Positions 1 through 12,500 of a stretch of 64,000 nucleotides of DNA are shown here, in pieces. The DNA is from Struthio camelus. Taxonomy: Eukaryota > Chordata > Aves > Struthioniformes > Struthionidae. The notes beneath the pieces are model-generated. The model did no database searches and had not been told where the DNA came from. It saw only the letters and a list, made by a program, of their open reading frames with translations. Each line of letters opens with the position of its first letter. Positions within the stretch are counted from its first letter, which is position 1. The stretch spans positions 18,852,501-18,916,500 of the forward strand of contig NC_090954.1 in the NCBI RefSeq assembly GCF_040807025.1, written 5' to 3'. A program made the position numbers and the translations under genes.

Positions 1-2384
1 AGCAGATATCAGCGTAAGTAAATGGCTCTAGGCATGTAGCTACTCTTCCTTTCATAACTGTAGCTATCCATTGATGTTTTTGTTACACAGCATCCTTGAG
101 GAAACACCTAGAAATAACAAGCTATTAAAAATATTAATAAGAGTTAAGTTTGCCAATGCAGGCTTTATACACAATATAAATACAGTATTTTCCAGCTTGG
201 TATTAAAGCCATCCCAGTTATCCCAATGCATATGCCAAATGTATATAAAAATTATATTAAAATAATGTAGATCTTCTTGATTATTTCAAATAGATTTTTC
301 TTGAGAGAGACATATTAAAATAATAGAAGTTTCTGTAGTTAAAAAAAAACCGTTGCAGCAAATTATGAACTGTCATTTAAGTTCTCTCCCTCATTCTCAA
401 CTACAAACTGATTGCTAAAAATCAAAACGCGTTTTACTGACGATAGCTATCTTAACAACGTTTGAAATCCCCCTCCTCAGCAGTTCTACCCCCAAGAAAG
501 ACTGAAAGATGCTTCTAATAAAGCTAAATTCTATCTAATACTAATGGCTGCTTTCTGCATTGTACTCTTCAATTTGTTGCACTCACCTATAATTCCAGAA
601 ACAAGATGACTGAAAGCAAAGATGAAGGAGGAGACAGCTCTTAGAGCTAACGAGAATTCTAAGCTCTAGATTAGTTGCATATAATGGGCTAAAACTCATA
701 CAACAACAAATTAACTAGTAGCCAAGATACGTCAGGTTCTGAATGACTGTACCGAAGGCTGGGATCTTCGGGACTTCTGAGGAGAGGCAGGTGCTCAACA
801 TTTAACTATTTCAAACACTTAGCTTGTTTGAAGACGCCCGCTGAAAAGATTAAATGCAATGTGTTCCAATTCATTTCAATTCATATTCTGTTGGAAGGAG
901 TGTTAATTATGCAAACTTTTGCCAGTTTTCTGCCCAAAAATGAAACATATTTGATTCTGTTCCCCCAAAGGAAAAGCAGGAATAAAACAACTTTATTCCT
1001 ACAAAGGTGCATAAAGATTCAGCATCAGCTCTCTCAAATAAAATAATATCTGTGGTAAACAACCAACTCAGTAGATGAGTCTTCCTATTCCTCCCACCAC
1101 ATTTAAAGTTTGCCTGAGGAAAAGCCTTAATTGGGGCTTGTATTCTCAAACTAAGAAGTGACTGCCAAAAACAGTTCTTGCTGGAAATTAAAAAATTAAA
1201 AAAATTTCAAAAGCAACTAATGTAAATAATCTAAGATCAGAGACTCTGTTAAATTTAAGGTAACGCTTAAGTAATACTCGAAAGTTAAATAATTTGCTTT
1301 TTTCTTCTACCTGGTAGTGCATTGTGCTTGTGTGATATGGCAGGGAAGGCGTGCATACAGTACATCCAAGACAAACTTTGACAAAGTTATGCAGTAAAAG
1401 TTAAACAGTTATACAGACAGTATGTTCTACGGACCATCCTATTCCCTTAGTACATAAAATAACGCAACAGTCAGCAGACCAATTGCTTAAACCTATAGCA
1501 GATGAGTAATTCCAAAGGCATAAACATTCCAGAATTCTACCCCACTCTAAACATAGTAGGTTTTTTTTCAGAAGGCTCCTAATCCACTGAATTAAAGCTA
1601 AAAAACTTCAGTTATATCATATATAAAGTATAATGTGCCTAGGTGTTCCTTTAGTGCAGCTTCACCTTTTGTGCTGAGAGGTTTATGAATTTAAGTTCAA
1701 GCCTCAAGGTACTTTTCATTAATTGTCCAGCTAATCAACAGCACCAGAGAACTTTGGAACCCTAAGAGTGCTCTGAATTGATAATAAGTAGAGGATAGCT
1801 TTAGGACCATAATATAACGATAAGGTTAAATTCAGAAAGATCAAATCAGGCTGGTCCATTTTGTAGAAGAGAGAGATCAAGCTGAGTGAGTAAATTAATG
1901 GTAAGCGGGGAAGGGAGCAGGGAGAGGTAGTTTGAAGTCAAATGCAAAAGTAGCTGACACTATAGATAAAGCCCCTGGACTGAATTTTCCTGTTAGACAT
2001 GTAAGTATGAAGAACTTTTAAAATGTTTCTGTTCTTCCAGGCCTGAAATTTCTTGCAGTCACTGAGTGTCAACATGATGCAAATAGTAAAATAGGGAACC
2101 AGAGCACAGCTTAGGATAGGAAATGTATGGGGTTTTAAAGGAGCTTTTGCACTCAAACACAGACTTTAAAATCTCCTAAGCCAAACGAGAAAATCGCTAA
2201 TGGCATAGAACTAGATAAAAGAGATGGCGACACTCATAGGTCACACTGTCTTGCCAGTGAACTGCTTAAGTAAATGAATGCAATCTACCACAAAGAAGGA
2301 CTGCTTCTGAATGGTTATGTTAATATTTTAATGTTAAAATCTGAAAAGTGTGCAAAACAATCAAGCTCAGTAGAAGCATTAGGT

Positions 2385-2480
2385 AACAGTTACAGTGCCA
2401 GCCCTAACTACTAGGAACAAGCTTCCCCCAGAAGTGAAAACTGTAATAGCATTCAAGATACATATTTTGACAAGATTCTT
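2385..2480 (+). mobile_element. Possible very old CR1-like LINE relic
   Basis: The stretch resembles, with many mismatches, the same CR1 ORF2 3' segment that is well preserved near 9360: a 'ggaacaagcttcccc' block followed by an 'attcaagatac' block at similar spacing. It lacks the usual end and the octamer tail. The similarity is by eye only and could be chance. Confidence 0.25.
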
Positions 2481-3239
2481 TAATCACAATAGCTGTTTGT
2501 GGCAAGGCTTCAAAACAGAGTAGTCTTTAATTTTAAATGTTCCCCATGAAGTGAAAAAAATAGCATCAATTTATTATCAGGTGTAAAACAAAGTTTAGCA
2601 GTAACCACAATTCCCAAAGTACAGTTGTTGGCAAAAAACTCTTGCCAACTGATCAAAAATCTAGTAGCTAATTGTACATGCATGTTGCAACCAGGTCTTT
2701 TCTAAATGCACTTTTGGAAGCATACAAGATGACAATATAACCACGATCTCATTTAAAAGTAATCACTAATTTCTTATATAATAAAAGCTTTGGGGAACTC
2801 TTCTCCAGATTCTAGACTAAAAGCAGTTTCAGTATAACTTTTAGATACTTCTGGACTTCTATTTGGCTTCAGAGAAAAATATTTTCGAATTGAGTAAACC
2901 TCTAAAAAATAGCTAGAACTTAAATTCACAAGTGATGATTACTAAAGACCCAGCTTGAGGTCTGTAAATGTTAACGTTTTACATGTTTTACTTGTATAAT
3001 TACTTTAAAGGCAAGGCTATCAAAATGAAAGAAGAAAACAGTAATACTTGACATCATTGAACAGACCTCATGACAATGGAAGTGCCTAGGAAATTCAAGG
3101 CACATAAGTGCCTTACCTCACTTGCACGTAAGCTTTGTTATGAAATACTATTTATATGGCAATGAAAAAGAGGAGTAATTGTTTTACATAAGATATACCG
3201 CCCTCCCCTTCTTTAGCAATCTCTTGCTATTCCAAAGAT

Positions 3240-3325
3240 AGATTAGATCAAATTAAATACTACAATAATAAATAATAATATATAATATTATATACACTAA
3301 ACAATAACAAATTAATTAATTAATG
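3240..3325. repeat. AT-rich low-complexity tract
   Basis: Almost entirely A and T, with interleaved AAT/ATA and ATTA units ending in a TTAATTAATTAAT run. It is a simple low-complexity repeat with no sign of coding or transposon structure. Confidence 0.7.
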
Positions 3326-6300
3326 TCCAGTTACCCACCTAAACTGTGAACAGTATATGCATAAATATCTGCTTCAAGGCTGAGCAACAGGTTTCCACTT
3401 GATTTAAGGTTTTAGGACAGACAGAACTGTGAGGATCAAGAGATCTATGGATAGAGCATAAACAAGGGTCAAATACTGATAATGTGCAAAGACTTCGTAG
3501 GATGGGTGAATCGATTACCAACAGAGGTTTAAATTTTGCTGAGACTGGAGGGGCCGATAGCATGCTGAAAGCAACGGTAGCAAAAATTATCAGAAATGGG
3601 AAATATTGATTAATTCAATCAGTAAGATACCAAAAGGGTCTATTATTCAAACAAACTCTTGTGGAATAGAACGGGAAAGAGAAATTTTTATAAAATTAAG
3701 ACTGGGTTATAAACATCCCAATAGATCCTCTGCTGTGTGGTTCTCTTGCAAGCATTACTATATTGGGCTGATGAGAGCAGCTAATATTACACTATTTTAT
3801 AGCATGCAAACTGTTAGCTTAGCATAGCATACTAAAGTAATTTTGCTTTTTATCCAGGTGGATGGCAACTCAAAGTCCTGTATAAACATGAAGAAGCTGA
3901 TGAATTTCATTCCAAAGTGGTCAAAACATAAAATTTGACACCCTGGAGGAAACAGCGCTCAAAGAAAAGCGAGGTCAGCCAGCTCAATAGCATAGTGCAA
4001 GCATGAGTAATTTAGTGAAGGCAATAAATAACTGTGCCTTTATGGCAATTAAACTGTCATATACTTGAACAGTCTCACTAAGGCTGACTGTACTTCCAGA
4101 AAAATTTAAAGTAAAAATCTATCAGCTTCCATGAGATGAGGTACAGGCCCTGACACAACACAGTATTATGTTTTAAAGGAGAAGACTGCAGATCCTGTTG
4201 TCCTAGATGTTGGAGGAGAGCCAATGCAGTGTTCTTCAGTTCCTGTTCTGACAATATTTGCGGCAGTCACTTCCACCTCTGCAGAATCTAGCTCTACTGT
4301 AATAATAAACTGCTAGATGGAGCAAGCACAATATTTTAACCAGTCTCTGTCCAATGCGTTTCACATTGGTAAGCACCCTTTACTGGATGTCTAATAACCA
4401 CCTAATTCCGGAACAGAAGGAAAATCTCACTGGATAATGTGCTATACTGATCAGCTAAAACAAAGTTTTAAGTTTAGACTCATAGTGTCAGTCTAGATTA
4501 CACTAAAACTAACCTAAATATACCCTATTTGATTGACTGCAAGGGAAATTAGTTTTAATGTAAGTAGCTTACCTAGAGAAGTATCTGCTCATGAATAAGT
4601 AGTAAGATGCTTTTCAAATATTCTACAAGGACATGACTACAATTCCTGTTTGTTACTCTGGAGATTCATGTCTTCACGAGTAAGAGTGAAGGGCTTATCC
4701 TTCCAGAACCCTGAAACCTGCAGTTTTATACAGCTTAACAAATTTAACTCACAGTCTGATCTATGGAGAAATTTACTCACCTCGGAGGTTCAGCTTTGCC
4801 TTTAACACAGCCCTCCACATCTGTTTATCCTTCCAGAATGAGCATGGATATTTGGAATGGCAAAAACTTGATTCTAAATGAATCTCTTCAAATGATTAGA
4901 CCTGGTTTGATTTCACATAAAAAGTTTTAACTTCACAGCCTGAAGTGATTTTCTGCTATGCCACACTGAATAAATAATTAAATATCACAATTCAGAAAAA
5001 AACAGCATAGCACTCAGGCAAATTATTATTCCATACAACTTGGATTTACAGATAATAAAGATCCCATATGGAAGAGCTTTGACCTTCAGGCTGAAGCCTG
5101 AATTCATTCAAAACATGATTAGAACACAAAATCAAAGGAAATTTTTCCACTAAGTTTATGCAGTACGTAAACATTAAATGTGAAATACTAATACTTGCGT
5201 TGTATTCTTCTCATTTCCCTTAAGCCATTTAATTAAGTCTAAATGATACAGCAGTGAAGATATAGTTTAAAAAGTCATGAATCAGAAAGACTGTTATTGT
5301 GGAAATCAGCTTTTTAATCAGAATGAGAGAGTCATTACAGTTACACAGAACATGACATTGTATTATGACCACCCCCTTTAGGCTGGATTAGTTTTAAGGT
5401 TAGATCAGTTCTGTAAGGACCTGCACAAATATTTTTACTAATATTGTTGAAGAAGCGAGCAGCGAAGGACTGGGAAAAGGCAATGACCAAGTCCTTCAGC
5501 TGCAGCACAGATTTATGCTGACTTAAATTGTTCACAGAACCACAACACTAGCATCTGTACCTCCCCCACCTTAGCTATTGAACTTCCTGACTACAAGCAC
5601 AGCTGGCAGACCAGTAAGAAAACCAAGTTTCTACAAGTTCCATGAAAATAAGCAGCCAGCTTAAAGAGAATATACCTTCTGTGGCTGGGGAAAATTGGCA
5701 GTGTTAGCTCAAGAGCCATACAAGATCATGTCCCAAACACAGAAAAGACGACATTTGTACGCCACCATCAAATAAATACACAGGAAACCAAACTTCATGA
5801 ATTTCAAGGCTCATGCAAATAAGAGGACTTTGTAACTGTGGCTGTCAGCACTTAAAAGCACCCCAAAATCAGTGCAAATAAACCCTGATGGACAGGTGAA
5901 ACCTCTTGGCTGCCGGCCACAAAAATACGAACACAATCTTTGAACTACGTTTGTTAAATGTTTCTTCTGTATTCAATATAAAGACCTAAATTCAAAATGC
6001 AGGTTAAAAGCTAGTTAGCTGATGAAGCTAAGGAACGTTTAAAGAAAATACATGATTAAAGGAGCTACAGGAAAAGTATAACTAAAAGTTACAGACTTTC
6101 TATATAGACTGTCTATGCAGAGTTTTCTTAGAAAGCAGCCCCTTGAAATTATGCATATAACTCAGAGGAGCACAAAAGCACATAAGACAGAATATAGCAC
6201 TTCCCTCCCTTCAACAGTATCCCCACAAGTAACAGGATAGAATGAAATTAACTCTAAAGGCAAAACACAGACCTGTCATAAAAAGTTTAAATATTCCCTA

Positions 6301-7170
6301 ACATATGAGGAACATTAAGATATTAATAAAACTGTAAATAAACAGTATGAATACAAACCCCATGATGAACTGAATATATGCAATAATATATCCATGATGT
6401 AACACAGATAAGCTTTCAGCAGACATTGAAATGCAAGGGTATTCATAGTCTAACTTTAAATTACTCATATAAGAAATGGTGAGCGGTAAGCTACCTGTTC
6501 AGGAGTCTGGCTTTCTGAAGGAATTTGTCCCACTGTTTCCTATACAGACTCTGATTTCCTCACCAGGTTCCCTATATTAGGCACTTCATGTCAGACAGTA
6601 CGAAAAGTTCTTCAGTATTTCATCAACTGAAATATTTTGTCTCTAACTACTGTTCGCTACGTTGCTTCTTCCACGATCCCTTTGCATGTAAAGCCATGCC
6701 ATACTCACCTACTTTAATACTCATTTTACTATAGTAACAAAAAAATTGAGCTTTGCACTCATAGAAATCCAGTGAAATCCAGTGGTACATTACTTGCTCA
6801 GTGATGGGTTTTAAAATAGAAATTTTCAGAAATATTTAGTAAGTCACTCATTTAAACATTATCATTCAACCAAAGTCCGGTCCTAGCTGCTCAGCCAAAT
6901 CAGCGTCCACTTAATGTAAAACAGGTCCTGAAACATTACAAAGATGTTCTGTGTACCACCAAAAAAACAGGCTTATCATTATCTCAGTATTGCTATTCTT
7001 TGATACAATCAGTGTGAAAAGAATCTTTTAATACTTAAAATACATAGCATTTGACATCAAACTCCTAAGCCAGAAGTTAGCTATGTTTTCATTGCTATGA
7101 CTAAGAAGAAATGGTTATTTAAGGAACATGCATAAAAATATCTGCTAATTTATATTTTCAGTTTTGTATG

Positions 7171-7217
7171 TCTGTGTGTATACACACTCATACATACACA
7201 CTCATACATACAAATAT
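7171..7217. repeat. CATACA/CACACT simple repeat
   Basis: A 14-bp unit (cacactcatacata) occurs twice in tandem at 7183-7210, flanked by GTGTGTATACAC. This is a short purine-pyrimidine alternating microsatellite in intergenic DNA. Confidence 0.75.
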
Positions 7218-8850
7218 ATGAGTTGTTTACCCAGTCCTCTAGTGGCTAAAGAAAAAGACCACAAAATCAAAAGCTTTTCACTCCTCTGCTTAATTATGCT
7301 CAAAAATGCAAACTCTGTACTTTATCTCAACCATCTGAAAAAGGCTGTAATAGTTACCTCTGTCACAGCGCTGTTAATGTGTTTGGAAAGTTTACTGAGG
7401 TCACTGAAAAGTTTAACAAGCAGCTTCACAATATAGAAATACATATTTTTTAGGGATCTGATAACTTCTTAAGATGAAAATACCACAAAATCAACAAAAA
7501 GTCAGAGAAATGATGTGAAATCAACCTATTTGGTGGTACCATTTACTCAACTATACACAAAGTACATAATCATGACAATGAACAGAGAGGAGAACCTAGG
7601 TGAGTCATGCAAATTTTAACTTAGATTAGTTGTTTTCTATTGCATCAGTTTATGTTTTAGCCTCTCTTTCACCTTACTCTTCATTAGTGAGACTCTTTCA
7701 AGTAGAACTACTGTTTTCCCCCACATTGAATTAATCAGCAGAAAATAGCACCTCTGATAGTTTATCTTAAATAGCTACGTCTTAAGACATACTCTAACGA
7801 TCCAGATTCAGCTCATCAAAAACAGGCACTGTTATACAATGTAACCATTTTCCTGCTTTCTTAATTCTGAGCTACTAGAAGTACCTCAGCAAGTTCCCTA
7901 GAAGCAAGGGGAAAGAGTGTTTATGAAAACTGTTTTACTGCTGAGAACTGCTAGTATTTCTACTTTTTACTGAAGGAAACATTTACTTGTCATTGCCACT
8001 GAGATATTTCAAGACAATTTGTCTAAATTCACTTAGGTATTTTCTAGTAAATACGGCCTCAGTAAAGACTTCGGCAAAAAACAAATGTAACCTGATATTT
8101 TAGCATGGCTTTATATTTGCTATAGAAATACGTTTTTTTTTTTCTGAAAAGGCACATTTCAGCCTTAAAAAAAATCAAGATGAATCCACCTAAGTCCAAA
8201 TAAGATATCTGGACTAAGTATGGCTAAAGTAAGATTTCATAAAGGTTGATACACAGCTTATACTATATGACATAGTAAGTCTACAGTCAAAAAGCTTTGT
8301 GTACCACATGCGCTAATCTTCCAGGCTACTTGGTAACATAATTTGTCCATGAAAAAAGATTTATCAAATTATTAAAGACTCTATAATCATAAACATAAAG
8401 GAGCAAATGTGGTCAGAGGCCATATTCACTGAGGCATTTTGTAAAATCCTGCACTTAAAACTTACAAGCTTAACAGTCTTGTATTTTAAGATATAGCAGA
8501 AATATTTAACACAAAAATCAAATCCATTGTGCGGAACCTTATCAATGCAAAAATGGATGATTTAGAATAAAAATTAGGTTCTGATTCTGACCTAAGTGGA
8601 TCTGTCATTAAAGCTGTCAATTAGTATAATTATGTGGCAAATAAAAGCTGAGACTAAAAGTGTCAGACTATTATACCAAGCTAGGGAAATATACTCAGGT
8701 GATTAGACCCTTCTATTGAATCTTTCCAAATTGTTCCGTTTTGGTCAATATTATTCACTCCCTGGTTTTTTTTTGTTTCCTACTTTGTTTTCAAAAGTAA
8801 ATAAAACATTTTACAAGGACGAAACCAACTCCACTGGAAATTAACACATA

Positions 8851-8897
8851 TCTATGTGTATACATATATATATATATAATATGTATATACATACACA
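8851..8897. repeat. (TA)n microsatellite with palindromic flanks
   Basis: A run of TA dinucleotides is flanked by GTGTATACATA on the left and TATGTATATACATACAC on the right, so the whole tract is self-complementary and could extrude as a hairpin. Confidence 0.75.
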
Positions 8898-9288
8898 AAC
8901 CTTTTCCAGATGTTTTCGAAAACATCTTATAGTTCCTTACTGCCAAGGTTTCAATAGGTCGAGTCATTTTCAGCCTTCCCTTCCACGAACGAAGCTATTC
9001 AGTAGCTGTGGTTCATGATACCTTTCTAACCTGTTAGGCAAGCAGGTGACTGAAAAGAGAAATGAAAAATGGTTAGTGCCCAAAGCACCAAAAACCTCCC
9101 CAAAGCAAAAACCTCTCAACCTGTAATTCTGGTTATGAGCAGGCAGATATCAGATACTGTTAACTTGGTCAATCTTTCAAACATCATTTCTTATCTGATT
9201 CATGTGGTCCCATTTCAGATTATACATCTCTATACCAGGCATTGAACTACTTGATCCCCATCCCCAACAATATCATTTAAGTTTTCTT

Positions 9289-9527
9289 AAGAATAAGAAA
9301 GAATCCATTTCTCAGTGGAGAAAAAACTTCTTCACTGTGAGGGTGACAGAGCATTGGAACAGGTTGCCCAGAGAGGTGGTGGAGTCTCCTTCGCTGGAGA
9401 TATTCAAAACCCGTCTGGATGTGATCCTGGGCAATATGCTCTAGGTGACCCTGCTTGAGCAGGGAGGTTGGACTAGATGATCTCCAGAGGTCCCTTCCAA
9501 CCTAAACGATTCTGTGATTCTGTGATT
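9289..9527 (+). mobile_element. 5'-truncated CR1 LINE, 3' end
   Basis: This is the 3' end of a chicken-repeat-1 non-LTR retrotransposon. The + strand encodes the end of CR1 ORF2 (reverse transcriptase polyprotein) with the hallmark HWNRLPREVVESPSLEIFK at about 9349-9405, stops at 9442-9444, and continues into the CR1 3' UTR ('ggttggactagatgatctcc', 'tcccttccaacc'). It ends in the short direct octamer tail (ATTCTGTG repeated) instead of poly(A), as CR1 elements do. Most of the element, including the endonuclease and catalytic reverse transcriptase parts, is missing, so it cannot move by itself. The 5' boundary is uncertain by a few tens of bases. Confidence 0.93.
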
Positions 9528-9529
9528 AG

Positions 9530-12500
9530 TTTTACCTCAAAAACTGTGCAACTGTTTGACTTTTCAAAAAGTGGTTTGGGGTGGGGGAGTGGCATTAGAA
9601 GTATCACCAGTATTTACCTGGACAAAGTCAAAAACTGGTTAAAAGCAGTTTCAGAAATAGAAAGTCTAGTATTCAGACAAAATTAAACAAGTGCACATCA
9701 TTTCATTACTCTTTCTTGTTACAGCCTAGGATAAGTATGCTCACCTAAACCTCACTTTAAAAGATCCAGCGATGCTTACAGCGATGATGCAAACTCAGTA
9801 TTCTACTGCTTAAACTCTGTCAGTTGTAGAGCAATCAATCAATGAAAACATGCCTTCTTATGTTTCATGTATTCCTATGTTATATCACTACAAACCACCA
9901 GTTTATAGTACTAGTTTTATGCATAAAGAAGGATGATATTCATAGTTTAACTTAGGTCCCTTGGGAACAATCTTATCTTGAACATTTCATAAAGTTATCT
10001 TTAAATAATAGCAGATCTCAAAAGTGAGAAAGGCTCCTGAAGCTGTGAAAAGTTTATGCACTGAAATACCACTTTTATGACTTATCATGCTTTATTTTTC
10101 ATTTTATTCCTGTCTTCTTTTTTTTGCCATGTTTGACAAAACTATATAAGCTCTAATTACAGCAAATTAACGTTTTCAAAACTACTTGGGAGATCATAAA
10201 ATGACAAAGTATAGGATAACAAGGAATCCAATGTGACTGTATCACCCAAAACTTTTAAAGTAATGGTGAAAGGATAACTAAGATGAGAAAAAAATCTTAT
10301 CAAGCAACCGATGTAAGATGAAAACTGTGGTTCAACATGTTTCATTTTGTTTCAAAAAAACACCACATCTTGGTAGTAGCAAAGGTTAAAAGCCACAGGA
10401 ATACAGTTTCCTTTGCCTTTCTGATTTATTTGCACAGTCCTCCCAGTTCTTAAGGAAAATGACAATATTTTACAATAGGCCTGAAATGGGTTCAGATGAA
10501 AGCTAACTTAGTTTTGATGCTGAAATAGCAATTTGTACTCCATTTCATTACAAAAGCACAGTTACTATGTTAAAATTCCAGTGCAAAATGTAGACAATGA
10601 TCTTTATAGGATTAAAGTTTATCCAAATTCAAAATAACTGTCCTGTCCAACTGCTCTACTGAAAAATATATAACCATGTAATTTAATTTGAATCTTATAC
10701 CTTTTATCAAAATGAAGCTATATTACTGCATGAAAGAACATAGGCTTATTAAGATCGAATATTCGTTATCAACTTCTCATAATACTCGATCTTTGATTAT
10801 CACAAAGACAGCTTCTGCAGTGGCAGTAAGTGGAGTTCTGTCCTACTTGTACATGGACTGCAAGCCGTACAAGGAAATAGTAGATAAGCAAGGTAGTGGT
10901 GGTGATTGATGACAGCTGGCTGTCAATCCAAAAGCATATGTATTCCTCATGACACTATTTCTCATGAATTTTGAAGGAATGAGAATCTGGCTTGCAAAAG
11001 CAATGTGGATGGCAGAACACTGAGGCATATTAACTAGTACGACAGCACGAATATTAAAAAGGAAACAATGACATTAGTAAAGTACTCACACTAAAAATGG
11101 ATATGTCCAGAAAAACATGAGTTACAGGAAGTAACTTAGATGACACTTCACAGAATAGTAAACTATCCTTTTGGTTAGATGGCAGTTACGTAACTGGCAG
11201 CATTAATGATGACGCCTGTATATTTCTATATCACAAAAAGTCACTTTTGATTTGCATTTGGTTCTGTTACCAAACCGCTTTTCTGTCAGAGAGAGTAACA
11301 GTATTTAACTACTGAATTAATTAAACATCAGTGTAATAGATCAAATCAAAACTAATGTCAACTGATTAATTCATTGTTTCATGCATAATGCCTGGAAAAA
11401 AGCAGCTGAGAATAGAAATCAGCATTAAATTGCAGGTTGCTAATAACGGGTTTCTGAAGTGAACTGGATTTAAAATCCAACTGGCTTGTCTAGGTACCAC
11501 TTACAGAAGAAAGTTAGCATTCATTTGAGTTACTATATACTCCAGCTTTTTTTAAATGATGTTTTGACAAACAGCTTGATAATCTTGTCATGAGACTGAC
11601 TGATCTCTTAAGCCACAAAAAAATCCCAAAGTTGATATCGCACATTTATCCTGGTTGTCTTTGGCAATTATGTAATTCAAAATTTTGCAATTGTGAATTT
11701 AATCATGGATATTGGGAAGACTTGGGAGCCATATCAAATTTGACCTGATTCTTCAAAATAGGATGAAAGTCAGGAGAAAGGAAAGGGCATTGTCTAGGAG
11801 ATGCTGTTCTGGCTGTAACATAAATTTCCACTACAGAGCTTGGCTCTGAATTTATCCACTGAACTTTGTATGTTTTTACACTTGGACCACTAACTATTAC
11901 ACAAATTCAAGTATTTCATTGTGAGGCTCTTGGCCTATCCAAGTGAATAAAAGAAAATGTAACAAATATAAATAAAAGTAATGGTACGTGTTAACTTTTC
12001 TGGTGAAGTGCCTGAAAATTTGCTTTTGAAAAAGACTGTCACATCTACTTGATAGATTTGCCAAGTAATCATTTCAAGTCCTGTAGGACAGCGTGGGATA
12101 AATGTTGCATGGCACTGCGTAGACGTAGTATATTGCTAAAGCAAGAATAAAAGTGGGTCCTGTTTCTACTGCTCTTCTTAGGCATTTTGAATTTAATATT
12201 ATTAAAAGATGGTACAACTGGTTGCTTAAGAGCAGAATTGTTAGGTGCTAGCAGAAGGCACAAAACTTACATCCATGAGGTTAGAGCAGTTTTTATAGAA
12301 TACAGTTCTTCACTTCTAGGATACTGTTAGAATCGGTGAGCAACTTGTGTTAAATTGATAATAGTTTCTTCTTTTGACCATATCTACAGTGGTACTACAA
12401 CTGGAAAGATCTCTGTAATGCCAAATACATGTTATCTAGATGATACAGAATAGCTTTGAATAAGCAAATAAATGACCATGAAACAGCATGTAAACCATAT

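Larger units (their letters stand above)
1..9280. other. Intergenic DNA, no gene recognised
   Basis: AT-rich sequence with many stops in all frames. The longest open frames are under about 95 codons, have no recognisable motifs and no convincing exon-like splice borders. I saw no tRNA-like cloverleaf. Lines that I counted in this part are richer in A than T on the + strand, the reverse of the SPDL1 introns. Short simple repeats and one doubtful CR1 relic inside it are listed separately. Confidence 0.6.
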